A DNA stretch of 34,988 nt from Bdellovibrionales bacterium (GTDB lineage: Bacteria > Bdellovibrionota_C > UBA2361 > RFPC01): contig JAGRAT010000005.1 of the NCBI GenBank assembly GCA_020434495.1, forward strand, positions 1 through 34,988, read 5' to 3'. The first letter of the stretch is position 1. The number at the start of each line of letters is the position of its first letter. Below are positions 8,095-16,181 of this stretch, one piece after another. The notes under the pieces were generated by a model that was given only the letters and a program-made list of their open reading frames with translations, was not told the origin of the DNA and did not search any database. A program made the position numbers and the translations under genes.

Positions 8095-9024
8095 ATGGAA
8101 ACGACGCTCCTTCCCACCATCAACAAACAGCTCCTCCACCTCGATCAGAGCTACGGCTCCGATACGGTTGCCGCAGACTTTGTGCTCTCCCTGATCAGTA
8201 CTCTGGATGATTATAAAGGTGATAACTCCCCTGACGCGCTTCAAATTGGCATCCTCGAAATTTACAACTTACTCCTCGCCTGCCGACCGCGAATGGCGAA
8301 TCTTGTATTCGATCTCCAGGAAACACTGCTGCACACTATCGACACTCCAGATTTCAACAAGGAAACCATCAGAAATCGATTGCTGGAACTCCTTGGTCTT
8401 AAACGTTCTCGTCGACATGATTCTGTAAAGCATGCCCAGTCTCTCGTCGAGGGAATTCGTTCGATCTTACTCCATTCCTATAGCAGCACCCTGAATATGT
8501 TGCTTCGAGAAGTCAGCAAAGGAGCAGACAAGCCAGATATTATACTCGCAGCCCAAGAACCACAGAAAACAGAACGTATGATCCGACTGCTCCAAAAGCA
8601 CGGCTTTGTGTACCGGGTTGTTTCGGAGTTTGCCGTAGCCCACGTTATTGAAGAAGTGAACCTCGCTCTCTTTGGTGGACTGACACTTACTAGCGATATG
8701 CAGATTCTCATGGGACCTGGTTCGGCGAGCCTTATATCCCAGCTAAACTCTCGCGGAATAGCGAGCTATGTGATGCTCACCACAAACAAGTTTAGTTTTT
8801 GGGAAGAGCCGACGGCAAAAGCATTCAAAGAGTCTCGGGCGAAGAAGCTCGACACCTTCTCTTACACAAAGGAAGTGTACTCCCATGATGTACTTCCTAT
8901 CTCCCTTCTTGCTGGGATAATTACTGAGAACGGGGTTCTCACCCCCCACCAAGCTCAATCGGTATTTCGCAAGATGCAGGAGCAGTTCTTTGGTCGCGAG
9001 CGAAGGATTCGGGAACTCGGCTAG
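8095..9024 (+). CDS. Degenerate eIF2B/MtnA-family (IF-2B fold) protein
   Basis: A 309-residue protein whose C-terminal half follows the eIF-2B alpha/beta/delta family. It has LLHSYSSTL (residues 125-133), the region HVIEEVNLALFGG (183-195) and a late NKFSFWEE segment (231-238). Bacterial and archaeal relatives include methylthioribose-1-phosphate isomerase and ribose-1,5-bisphosphate isomerase. In those enzymes the strand is followed by a GAD motif with the catalytic Asp and then by an NK-x-GT motif. Here these read GGL (194-196) and GPGS (207-210), so the isomerase site appears lost. The N-terminal 110 residues are helical, as in the family. It follows the transporter by 9 bases with AGG 8 bases before its ATG. 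A regulatory or sugar-phosphate-binding role is possible; I cannot name the ligand. Confidence 0.82.
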   Translation: METTLLPTINKQLLHLDQSYGSDTVAADFVLSLISTLDDYKGDNSPDALQIGILEIYNLLLACRPRMANLVFDLQETLLHTIDTPDFNKETIRNRLLELLGLKRSRRHDSVKHAQSLVEGIRSILLHSYSSTLNMLLREVSKGADKPDIILAAQEPQKTERMIRLLQKHGFVYRVVSEFAVAHVIEEVNLALFGGLTLTSDMQILMGPGSASLISQLNSRGIASYVMLTTNKFSFWEEPTAKAFKESRAKKLDTFSYTKEVYSHDVLPISLLAGIITENGVLTPHQAQSVFRKMQEQFFGRERRIRELG

Positions 9025-9168
9025 AGCAGTTTCGTAAATAGGGGAAAAGCCGGGAATTTGGATGACGTACACGACGGTTACGCCAAGGTTTTCGGCGCTA
9101 AAGCTATCCTCTCCCATAGTATTCGTTAGATTCATTTTCAAAAAACGCCAAGGTCGCGAGGTTCGCGA

Positions 9169-9210
9169 GGGACTAATGGCGCGGGACTAAGATCGCGGGA
9201 CTAATGTCGC
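9169..9210. repeat. Three tandem copies of a 14-bp unit
   Basis: GGGACTAATGGCGC (9169), GGGACTAAGATCGC (9183) and GGGACTAATGTCGC (9197) are head-to-tail, differing at two or three positions. They are bracketed by related GC-rich sequence, TCGCGAGGTTCGCGAGG before and TCGCAAGGTGCGCGAAGG after. The array sits between two convergent genes. No coding role is apparent. Confidence 0.8.
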
Positions 9211-9241
9211 AAGGTGCGCGAAGGTATTTATGAAGCAGCTT

Positions 9242-10264
9242 CTAAAAAAGCTGAGGGACTTCTTTTCGAAGGACGGCTGCCTGGTGAGGGTTACGCTCTA
9301 GATACCCCCCCATCAACTCCTTCACTCGAGCCTCTTCAATAAGCGGCTTCTCCCCTTCCTCATATTGCGAGATAGAATAGAGGACAGAAAGCGCCGCGGT
9401 GCCAGAGAATGTACTCTTTTCGATTATATCCTCTAGCCCCTTTACCGCTTGAGGGAGAGTCTCATTGCTATTTGCAAGAGAGAGCGCTGCTTGGAAAGCT
9501 TCGACCTCTCCCAGGATCCCACGCTGTAACGATTGATCAACGTCAGCAACACTTACGGTAGCTGCCCTAGTTGAAGCGCTCGCTTCTGGATTGAGATCAT
9601 CAAGAACACGACCATAAAACGAGCTGAGCTCAGCGTAGGGGCTTCGCTCTTGGGCGAGTGCGTGGGTAAGCTCCCGAGCCTTACTCATACTGGTAGCAAA
9701 TCGCTTTTCATCTTCGGAAAGTTCTGGCTCCTTTTGCTCTTCCCCTTCGGCCTTTACTATCGCCTCTCCTTCCGCTGCCGACTCATTCTCACCTGTCTTA
9801 CTCGCTTCTTTCGCCTGAGCCCCCGAAGACTCTGTAGCCCCTGTAGCCTCTTGAGCCTCAGTAACCTCTTTCTTCTTCTCTTCGTCTTTCTTTACCGCAA
9901 GCTGATCTGCGATTCCCTTTAGTTGCTCCACTTGTGCCTGAAGATCAATCAATAGGTCGGCAGATCTGCGCAAACTCGCCATACGAGTCTGCTCAAACGC
10001 ATCCTTTACGTAGATAACAAGGAAAACAACTGCGACGGTAATGGCGAGCTCTCGCCAACGTCTCTGTACAAACTTCGCAAGGGGGTCCTCTGCCATCGTC
10101 TGCTGAATGGCCTCGCCCGACACACTAAGAGGAGCCCCACCGGATCGCCCCTCTCCCTCAGCAGCCAACACCTCACCCTCGCGAGCGGTATTGTTACTCC
10201 CATTAGAAATGTTTCCTTTTGAGACCTTCTTATTGCCAATGCTTTGTGGGCTTTTTCTCGACAT
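9242..10264 (-). CDS. Single-pass membrane protein with YfgM/TPR-like C-terminus
   Basis: 340 residues. The N-terminal about 70 residues are polar and probably cytoplasmic. One transmembrane helix lies at about 72-88. After it come a coiled-coil-like stretch, a long Glu/Ala/Lys low-complexity linker (about 123-182), and a helical C-terminal domain (about 185-340) that looks like degenerate tetratricopeptide repeats. This order matches YfgM/TPR_21 proteins, which are anchored in the inner membrane beside SecYEG and face the periplasm, but the linker is much longer here. It lies 62 bases downstream of the BFN gene and probably shares its transcript. I place it in the YfgM-like group by topology only; a divergent cell-envelope scaffold is the alternative. 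Confidence 0.55.
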   Translation of the reverse strand: MSRKSPQSIGNKKVSKGNISNGSNNTAREGEVLAAEGEGRSGGAPLSVSGEAIQQTMAEDPLAKFVQRRWRELAITVAVVFLVIYVKDAFEQTRMASLRRSADLLIDLQAQVEQLKGIADQLAVKKDEEKKKEVTEAQEATGATESSGAQAKEASKTGENESAAEGEAIVKAEGEEQKEPELSEDEKRFATSMSKARELTHALAQERSPYAELSSFYGRVLDDLNPEASASTRAATVSVADVDQSLQRGILGEVEAFQAALSLANSNETLPQAVKGLEDIIEKSTFSGTAALSVLYSISQYEEGEKPLIEEARVKELMGGYLERNPHQAAVLRKEVPQLF

Positions 10265-10326
10265 GACACCCTAAGTTAAATGATTGCTCGTTAAAAAATG
10301 GCCTAACAAAAACTACAAAACATATC

Positions 10327-11049
10327 CTACGTCTTGTATTTAAAATCCTCCGGATCGAGCTCAGAGAGAATCTCGTTCCATTTATCCTTATCAATATCTT
10401 TAAAATCTTTTAGTGGGCTTGCGGCCTCAGCTTCCCGTTCCTCTAGGGCCTTTTTCGCCTCAAGCGCCTGCTTCTCCTCCTCCGTGAGCTCTGCTGAGGC
10501 TCCCTCACCACCACCGGCATCCCCAGATTGCTCACCAGCGTCCTGTGGCCCTTTTTCACCAGACTCTTCCCCTTGACCTTCCCCACCGGCTGCACTCTCT
10601 GCGAAAGTAATCTGCGCTTGGGCAAGAACTTGCTGGGTAACAAATATCGGCGCAGAAGCTCGGAGAGCCACCGCGATTGCATCCGATGGGCGAGAGTCTA
10701 GAATAAGCGCCTTATCACCAGAAGAGAGAATAAGCTCCGCAAAGTAGGTGGAATCTTTGAGCTCCGTTATGACAACCCTCTCTACTCGCAGGGAAGCCTC
10801 TTCAAGGATCATCATGAGCAGATCATGAGTAAGCGGGCGTGCCATTTCGAGCTCTTTTATAGCGCTCGCGATTGAAGTGGCTTCCGCTACCCCAATCCAG
10901 ATCGGCAGATGAATATCGCCCTCTTCATTCTTCAGCACGACCACCGGAGCCTGAGTGTTCGGGTCGAGCACCAGCCCCCCCACAAACATCTCAATCGCTG
11001 AATCATCTTCCATTATCTCGATCCCATTAGATAAGTCGCCTATAGTCAC
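10327..11049 (-). CDS. Bifunctional nuclease (BFN/DUF151) family protein
   Basis: 240 residues from a GTG at 11049; an ATG at 11013 would give 228 residues and matches the usual family start just before the GLVLDP strand. The BFN core is clear: VGGLVLDPNTQAPVVVLKN (23-41), LPIWIGVAEA (48-57), ARPLTHDLLM (70-79) and DSRPSDAIAVALRASAPIFV (117-136). Plant members have RNase and DNase activity, and bacterial members are mostly uncharacterised. After about residue 150 there is a Gly/Glu/Ser-rich acidic tail, then a short conserved-looking end (WNEILSELDPEDFKYKT) typical of deltaproteobacterial homologues. It lies about 135 bases downstream of miaB on the same strand. Family membership is firm; the biochemical role is not. 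Confidence 0.9.
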   Translation of the reverse strand: MTIGDLSNGIEIMEDDSAIEMFVGGLVLDPNTQAPVVVLKNEEGDIHLPIWIGVAEATSIASAIKELEMARPLTHDLLMMILEEASLRVERVVITELKDSTYFAELILSSGDKALILDSRPSDAIAVALRASAPIFVTQQVLAQAQITFAESAAGGEGQGEESGEKGPQDAGEQSGDAGGGEGASAELTEEEKQALEAKKALEEREAEAASPLKDFKDIDKDKWNEILSELDPEDFKYKT

Positions 11050-11183
11050 ACCCTCATGGCCATCACGGGGACAGCCTCCAACGACATCTCAGGAGTTTAT
11101 CGACAGAACGTAAAGCTGTCTACGTCAATGAAAAAATTAAGGAAATTTCCCCGGCTGCCCCATTTCACCGCCAAAAAGCTATC

Positions 11184-12614
11184 TCATCGAGAAGGAACTT
11201 CATTGGATACCCCCTGGCGAATCCTCTCCGCATGAAGGGTGTAGCGTGAGGCACGGGTAATCCGGCCGCTGACAAAGACGCCAGGACCAAGGTCATCATA
11301 CTCAGAATCAAAGTGAATCAGGATATTTTGGGAGTTCCTCCCTTGGACTCGTTGTGGAGCTGACTTCATAAATCCATCGACGAGAACCTCAGTTTCTCTC
11401 CCCAACCATGAATCAAGCTTTTCCTGGGTATGCTGATCTTGCAATGCCTGCAACCTCGCAAGCCGCTCCTTACGCACCTCGAGCGGAAGCTGATTTGTAA
11501 ACTCAGCCGCCTTGGTCCCGGGTCTCTCAGAAAATGCGAAGGAGTAACTCGAGTCAAAGCGGATACGCTCCATCGCTTCAAGGGTAGCTTCAAAATCAGA
11601 ATCAGATTCGCCCGGAAATCCAACGATGATATCTGTTGAGATTGCGACCTCCGGACACGCCGCACGAACTCCTTCCACAATTGAATAGAACTTCTTCATT
11701 CGGTAGTTCCGATTCATCGCCTTGAGGACTGGATCACTTCCCGACTGCATCGGCATATGAATGTGTTTACACACCTTTGGGTTGTTCTCGAGAATTTCAA
11801 AAAAATCAGATCGAATCTCTTGTGGATGTGGGCTGGTGAAGCGAATGCGCTCGATCCCTTCAATCTCAGCTACTAACTCAAGAAGCTCAGAGAACTTCAT
11901 CCGGGGAAGGAGATCCAGTCCGTACGAGTTTACCGTTTGTCCCAGCAGAGTTACTTCTCTTACTCCTCGAATCGCTGCCAGACGAATCTCTTGCAAAATT
12001 TCTGCAACTGGACGGGAGACCTCCGGTCCACGAGTGGTAGGAACAACGCAGTAGGTACAATTCTTATTACACCCCCGGCTAATCGAAACGAATGTCGAAG
12101 CTCTTCCACCTTTTCCCGCTAACGGAAGCTCCTCCCACTCATCTCGATACTCAACAGCTACCTGACCAGTCACACCGCTTTGAGCACGGGCAACGAGGTT
12201 CGGCACCTCGGAGAGGTTATGAGTTCCAAATACAAAATCTACCAGGGGGGATCGGGAGAGAATATTCTTCCCCTCCTGCTGAGCGACACAACCACCGACT
12301 CCGATAAGGAGATCTGGATTTCTCTCCTTCAGATTCTTAAATCCACCGACAAGGCTATACAGCTTGTGTTCCGCTTTCTCTCGAATACTGCAGGTGTTCA
12401 CCAGGATGAGATCTGCATCCTCAGGAGAATCGAGAGTTTCAAAATCCGATTCAAGGAGTAGGGCCAGCTTCTCCGAGTCATAGACATTCATCTGGCATCC
12501 GAAGGTGTGGATGTAGACCCCCTTGCCTCGGCTAGCGCGCTTCGGATTCGGCTCTCGACGAACCTTAGACCTCTTTGGTCTTCCGATATGTACAAGCTCA
12601 CCGCTATTTTCCAT
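11184..12614 (-). CDS. miaB: tRNA-2-methylthio-N6-dimethylallyladenosine synthase MiaB
   Basis: A 476-residue radical-SAM methylthiotransferase that adds the methylthio group to i6A37 of tRNAs reading UNN codons. The N-terminal MTTase domain has the three cluster-binding cysteines C40 (HTFGCQMN), C75 (VNTCSIREKA) and C109 (GVGGCVAQQ). The radical-SAM cluster motif is C182, C186 and C189 (SRGCNKNCTYC), followed by VVPTTRGPE. A TRAM domain forms the last about 70 residues. It carries about 30 extra basic, Arg/Lys-rich residues at the N-terminus (MENSGELVHI to RASRGK) before the domain, which could aid tRNA binding or simply mark an upstream start. It follows the three small envelope genes by about 70 bases. 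Assignment is secure; specificity for i6A rather than t6A is supported by the MiaB-type cysteine spacing. Confidence 0.96.
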   Translation of the reverse strand: MENSGELVHIGRPKRSKVRREPNPKRASRGKGVYIHTFGCQMNVYDSEKLALLLESDFETLDSPEDADLILVNTCSIREKAEHKLYSLVGGFKNLKERNPDLLIGVGGCVAQQEGKNILSRSPLVDFVFGTHNLSEVPNLVARAQSGVTGQVAVEYRDEWEELPLAGKGGRASTFVSISRGCNKNCTYCVVPTTRGPEVSRPVAEILQEIRLAAIRGVREVTLLGQTVNSYGLDLLPRMKFSELLELVAEIEGIERIRFTSPHPQEIRSDFFEILENNPKVCKHIHMPMQSGSDPVLKAMNRNYRMKKFYSIVEGVRAACPEVAISTDIIVGFPGESDSDFEATLEAMERIRFDSSYSFAFSERPGTKAAEFTNQLPLEVRKERLARLQALQDQHTQEKLDSWLGRETEVLVDGFMKSAPQRVQGRNSQNILIHFDSEYDDLGPGVFVSGRITRASRYTLHAERIRQGVSNEVPSR

Positions 12615-12683
12615 TTACCTCAACTCGCGGCCTATCGCCTACTCTCAAAAAAAAGTCCCACTAAACTCAGGGAGCTGAAGATA

Positions 12684-13493
12684 TTACCGTTCTGCCGGAA
12701 CGAATTCAAACGTGTCTAGCTCTACCTGGGGTCTATACCCCTTCTCATAGAGGTCGAAAGGAAGCGGTGTTTTGAGCTTCACGAGGACTTGCACTCTTTC
12801 TTGAGGAGCTAACACCTTGTTTTTCAGGTCGATTACCCCCTTTTGAGAGTCATCTGGAGGGGTCGATGCCCCCTGTTGTTCAAACCAACTCAACAATCGC
12901 AAGTTTTGGATCGATTCACGGAATGGATTCTGTAAGGACAGTACCAGCTGAAAGGGCACCCAACACTGATCTCCACACCGAAGCGGTAGCTCCTTGGCGG
13001 ATGAAGCGAGCAGCACCTCTCCTGCGGACTGCTCCGTCTCAGGTGTCTCGCTATCTGCCCCCTCCCAGCTTACTGTGATTTGGTAATCCGTTACTCCTTT
13101 CCCAACCTCCTGCTGGAGGAGGAGTCGGTTGTAACTATGAGCGGCGAGATCAACGAGCCCTACTGGCTCAAAGGTCTCAAGTTTTCGAAGCTGCTCTAAT
13201 GCGAACTCAGCACTCGACTCCCTGGTCCCGGATTTAAAAAAATCCAACTTCACTTTTACGAGATCAGAGGAGATGGAGAGTTCTGAGCGAACTTCCAATA
13301 CTAGCGACAGAGTTTCGCCATCGTAAATCTCGTCAAGGATTTCAACTTGAATAGGGTTTTGCTCAACGAGCTCTTGTTGCGCCGGAGAATTCCCGGCAAA
13401 GCGCCCCCGTTGATATGATGAGCAATGCGCTAGCACGCACATCACTACAAACACGACGAAGTATCGACTACAGCTTCTTATCAACTCGTACAT
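12684..13493 (-). CDS. Probable lipoprotein or exported protein, unknown function
   Basis: 269 residues, not recognised. A hydrophobic N-terminal segment (about 11-22) ends in VLAHC-SS. This resembles a lipobox, but His at -1 is unusual, so it may instead be a plain signal peptide or anchor. The remainder is soluble and beta-rich. It has two similar halves in which a strand-rich stretch leads to a phrase about 'L..L..F.P' (SLVLEVRSEL; LVLSLQNPF), suggesting two immunoglobulin-like or FxLYD-type domains. The start at 13493 lies inside the end of the preceding gene (26-base overlap) and has GGAAG 8 bases upstream, so the two are translationally coupled. It is the last of three overlapping envelope genes and sits just upstream of miaB. 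Confidence 0.62.
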   Translation of the reverse strand: MYELIRSCSRYFVVFVVMCVLAHCSSYQRGRFAGNSPAQQELVEQNPIQVEILDEIYDGETLSLVLEVRSELSISSDLVKVKLDFFKSGTRESSAEFALEQLRKLETFEPVGLVDLAAHSYNRLLLQQEVGKGVTDYQITVSWEGADSETPETEQSAGEVLLASSAKELPLRCGDQCWVPFQLVLSLQNPFRESIQNLRLLSWFEQQGASTPPDDSQKGVIDLKNKVLAPQERVQVLVKLKTPLPFDLYEKGYRPQVELDTFEFVPAER

Positions 13494-13923
13494 CTGTAAT
13501 CTTCCAGCCAGATGCCACAGAAAACGCCCAATTTTGGTTCTCTATTCGCTCTTCGACAACGTAATAGGGCACACGGTAGTATTTAATTCTCGCTGCGACT
13601 TCTGCACGGTATGCATCTTCCTGAAAATCGACAAAGTCGATGGCACTTTCTACAACCTTCTCTCCCTCACTATGCGCCCGCAAAAAGTCTCCAACTGACT
13701 CACGACCCTCGTCAGAGGCGAAACCAAGCGCTTGCATCGACTTTCCCCAAAATCGGACGCGATGGAACTTTGTTACCTCTTCCTGAAGGAGTCGTTCTCT
13801 ATCAGACCTGAGTAACCCAGACTGCTTAGCAGAGTTAATGAACGGAACTAAAATACATCCATTACAGGTGAGCAAAAACAGAAGCAACAACGCAACAAGC
13901 ACAATTGGGGGCTTTCCCATCAC
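13468..13923 (-). CDS. Small probable lipoprotein, unknown function
   Basis: 151 residues, not recognised. It begins with Met-Met and a strongly hydrophobic segment (8-22) that ends TCNGC, a plausible but atypical lipoprotein cleavage site at Cys23. The mature part is about 128 residues, mixed charged, with a C-terminal strand-rich segment (YRVPYYVVEERIENQNWAF). A run of six G lies 8 bases before the start. The start overlaps the stop of the preceding gene as ATGA, and its own end overlaps the next gene by 26 bases, so the three genes form one coupled unit. Function is unknown; envelope location is inferred from the N-terminus. Confidence 0.62.
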   Translation of the reverse strand: MMGKPPIVLVALLLLFLLTCNGCILVPFINSAKQSGLLRSDRERLLQEEVTKFHRVRFWGKSMQALGFASDEGRESVGDFLRAHSEGEKVVESAIDFVDFQEDAYRAEVAARIKYYRVPYYVVEERIENQNWAFSVASGWKITDVRVDKKL

Positions 13924-14270
13924 TTTTGCCCCCCGAGGCCAAGTAAACGTTTAACACGAGACATAAAAGATCCTGCCTGCTCCGGCTCTTCCTTGCGGCT
14001 CGAGCCGAATTCCTCCTTCGCTCCGGGAGTACTAATCACCCAAGGATAGCGGGCCTTCACATCATCAAGATCTTTTGGAGCAAGCTCTTCTAAAGGCGCA
14101 CCTTCATACAAACGAGTAGAGAGATCTTCTCGCATTTCAAAAAGAACCGCACCTTCCCCGCCACGTGGCAGTTTCTGCGTCTTCGAGAGTTCGTTCGCAC
14201 CGAGTGCCGTTACTCCCGAAGCAAGGAGCACGATAAAGACGTAATCAATGAATGGACCTTTAGCTGCCAT
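13920..14270 (-). CDS. Small membrane-anchored protein, unknown function
   Basis: 116 residues from the ATG at 14270; a TTG two codons upstream (14276) is an alternative. One hydrophobic helix (about 8-25, DYVFIVLLASGVTALGA) probably anchors it in the inner membrane with the rest outside. The remainder is charged and ends in a short basic amphipathic stretch (SRVKRLLGLGGQK). No family is recognised. Its stop codon overlaps the next start as ATGA. It is the first of three overlapping small genes that lead into miaB. Confidence 0.58.
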   Translation of the reverse strand: MAAKGPFIDYVFIVLLASGVTALGANELSKTQKLPRGGEGAVLFEMREDLSTRLYEGAPLEELAPKDLDDVKARYPWVISTPGAKEEFGSSRKEEPEQAGSFMSRVKRLLGLGGQK

Positions 14271-14485
14271 AATCAACTCGAGTTTTACATGGCCACAGTG
14301 GATGACACAATATCAATCATTTCAAGGATTATTGAGAATTCCCCTTTGGCTTAGGCATAAATGTGCGCTTTTCCTTTTCCTCGCCCAGTCGACTTAAAAC
14401 CATAAGCAAGGAGCGAGTTTCTCCCCTAAGGAGAAAGGAAATGGTCATATTGCAGAGATAGATCCGGGCTACCAGGGAGAAGTTT
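14271..14485. other. Intergenic, 215 bp
   Basis: No gene seen. It contains a 7-bp-stem hairpin (TTTCTCC 14418-14424, GGAGAAA 14430-14436, loop CCTAA) with no T-run on either strand. It separates the acyl-CoA block from the small envelope genes and could carry the promoter for the latter. Confidence 0.4.
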
Positions 14486-16093
14486 CTACATCCCTACCCG
14501 CGCTCTCAACTCTTGCTCCGTTTTTGGAGGCTCAGCACCTGTTTGGTCCTCCAGGGTTATACTGCTTGGCATCTCCTCTCGACTGAGATGCTCAGCAAGA
14601 AAAAGCTCAACATCATACCGATTCATCTGAGCGAGCCGGTGCGGAATCACGTAAACAGAGAAATCTTGCCCAAACTGATCATGTGGGAACGCTACCGCTC
14701 GTCCGTAAACAACTCCCTTTAACTGAGCAACGAGGGTATTCACAAGCTCGAGGTTTATGAGCTTTCCTTTTCGAACAATAAGCTCCTTGACTCTCCCAAC
14801 GATGTAAAGCTCATCCCTTCCATCAACATCTACTATCGCAGCTCGAATACCGGCATCGAAATAGTCATCAGCAAAGAGACTCTTAAGAAAAAGCTTTCCC
14901 CAAGTATATCTACTATCTGAGCGCAGCCCGGAGAGGGCGGATTCCTCAACTTTCGCATTCCCTAGCAAGGTCCCGAATGATGGCAGGATTTCGCCACTCT
15001 CTCCTCGTATCGACTTTAAGTCCGTCACACCAGGACGACGGAGAGAAACATATTCTGCGAGACGAGAAGAAAAAAATGCAACTCCACACGGGGTAAAAAA
15101 CCTCTCTGAGAAGCTCTTTAACACCTTCTCGTCCAATCGAACTTCATCAGTAATGAGCACACTGAAGGGATCCGGTTTACGCCAACCGCGGGGCTTCCCC
15201 TTCCGTTCAAGAATCTCCAACTGAGAATTGTTCAGAACAGCAAGTTGAATATCATCGGCAAGCGCTTGTGCCCAAAACTCTCGCTCATCAAAACCTGGCC
15301 GAACGAGGACGGCGCCAGGATGAAAAAGAGACATAAAGAAGTGGAAAAGGAATCCCTCGGGGGTAAATTCCGATTCACTCATCCACAGGCTTCCCGTTGG
15401 CTCACACTGTTCAATGACCTTCGCAGAAAGCCAAGCCTTTTTAAGAATCTGTTCCTGGCTCAAAAAGAGCGCATTCGAGGCAGAAACAAACTTTCCATTC
15501 GGTGAAAAAACTACTCCTGAAGGAGGAGCCCCTTCGACCTGTGGCGGCTTAAACTCTTCCCCAGCAACGGACAAAAGCACGGCCTCAAGCCTCCTAATGA
15601 CCGAGTTCTCCCCTGTACGACTCGCTCCTGCACCATCTTGATTCTGCCCAGTTACTATCCAGTGCTTCACAGAGGGTGCTTTAGAGAGCAATGTCGCGAT
15701 CGCCGCAGACTGTGACGGGGGAAAAATGAAAGCCTTTGGAGCTCCTGCCTTTAAAATCTCGGCCAGCTCTTTTGGAGTAGCTTTAGAATTTACGGGAATG
15801 ACAACACAACCGGTCAGCAATGCTCCGTGCACGATAAGAGCAAAATCGCTCAGATCGTTAACACACACTGCAATTTTATCTCCAGGAACAAGCTTTAAGA
15901 CAGCTTGATAAGCGAGCGCGTGTCGTTGTGCGCGCTTAAAGAATGTTGCGTAAGTATACTTCTGAACTCGCGTGGCAGTTATTTGAGCAACATGAATAAA
16001 CGCGCCATCTGGATTTTCCCCAACACACTTCTCCCAGGCACCTAACAGAGAGGAAAGTTTGGGCTGCGATCGTAAGAATTCAATAGAAGTCAT
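14486..16093 (-). CDS. AMP-binding (acyl-CoA synthetase-like) protein with degenerate active site
   Basis: 535 residues with the overall layout of an acyl-CoA/AMP ligase. The C-terminal hinge motif is well kept: YIVGRVKELIVRKGKLINLE (430-449). Catalytic motifs are not. The Ser/Thr/Gly-rich ATP loop, normally TSGTTGxPK, reads VFSPNGKFVSAS (194-205). The YGxTE motif is replaced around 336-350. The TGD of the ribose-binding motif becomes DAGI (413-416). The C-terminal GK catalytic lysine is absent, with PPKTEQELR at 522-530. A normal adenylating enzyme is therefore unlikely. It is last in the acyl-CoA block, 89 bases after the small mutase subunit, and a GCGCTG hairpin lies just upstream of its AGGG site. 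It may bind an acyl-CoA or adenylate without catalysis. The fold is well supported; the function is unknown. Confidence 0.8.
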   Translation of the reverse strand: MTSIEFLRSQPKLSSLLGAWEKCVGENPDGAFIHVAQITATRVQKYTYATFFKRAQRHALAYQAVLKLVPGDKIAVCVNDLSDFALIVHGALLTGCVVIPVNSKATPKELAEILKAGAPKAFIFPPSQSAAIATLLSKAPSVKHWIVTGQNQDGAGASRTGENSVIRRLEAVLLSVAGEEFKPPQVEGAPPSGVVFSPNGKFVSASNALFLSQEQILKKAWLSAKVIEQCEPTGSLWMSESEFTPEGFLFHFFMSLFHPGAVLVRPGFDEREFWAQALADDIQLAVLNNSQLEILERKGKPRGWRKPDPFSVLITDEVRLDEKVLKSFSERFFTPCGVAFFSSRLAEYVSLRRPGVTDLKSIRGESGEILPSFGTLLGNAKVEESALSGLRSDSRYTWGKLFLKSLFADDYFDAGIRAAIVDVDGRDELYIVGRVKELIVRKGKLINLELVNTLVAQLKGVVYGRAVAFPHDQFGQDFSVYVIPHRLAQMNRYDVELFLAEHLSREEMPSSITLEDQTGAEPPKTEQELRARVGM

Positions 16094-16102
16094 TTATACC
16101 CT

Positions 16103-16122
16103 GCGCTGATTCCACACAGCGC
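16103..16122 (-). promoter_or_regulatory. Hairpin in the leader of the AMP-binding-like gene
   Basis: GCGCTG and CAGCGC form a 6-bp stem with an 8-base loop, ending about 10 bases before the ATG at 16093 and abutting its AGGG ribosome site on the minus strand. It lacks a T-run, so it is not a standard terminator. An effect on translation is speculative. Confidence 0.3.
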
Positions 16123-16181
16123 TTATCAAATACCGTACCCATAAAATACAGTGCCACTCCGTCAAAAAGCTAAGATCAAAA

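Noticed and set aside
8743-9141. A 132-residue minus-strand frame
   Set aside because: It lies mostly antisense to the eIF2B-family gene and has no ribosome site or recognisable domain.
14418-14436. TTTCTCC/GGAGAAA hairpin as a terminator
   Set aside because: Neither strand has a T-run after the stem.
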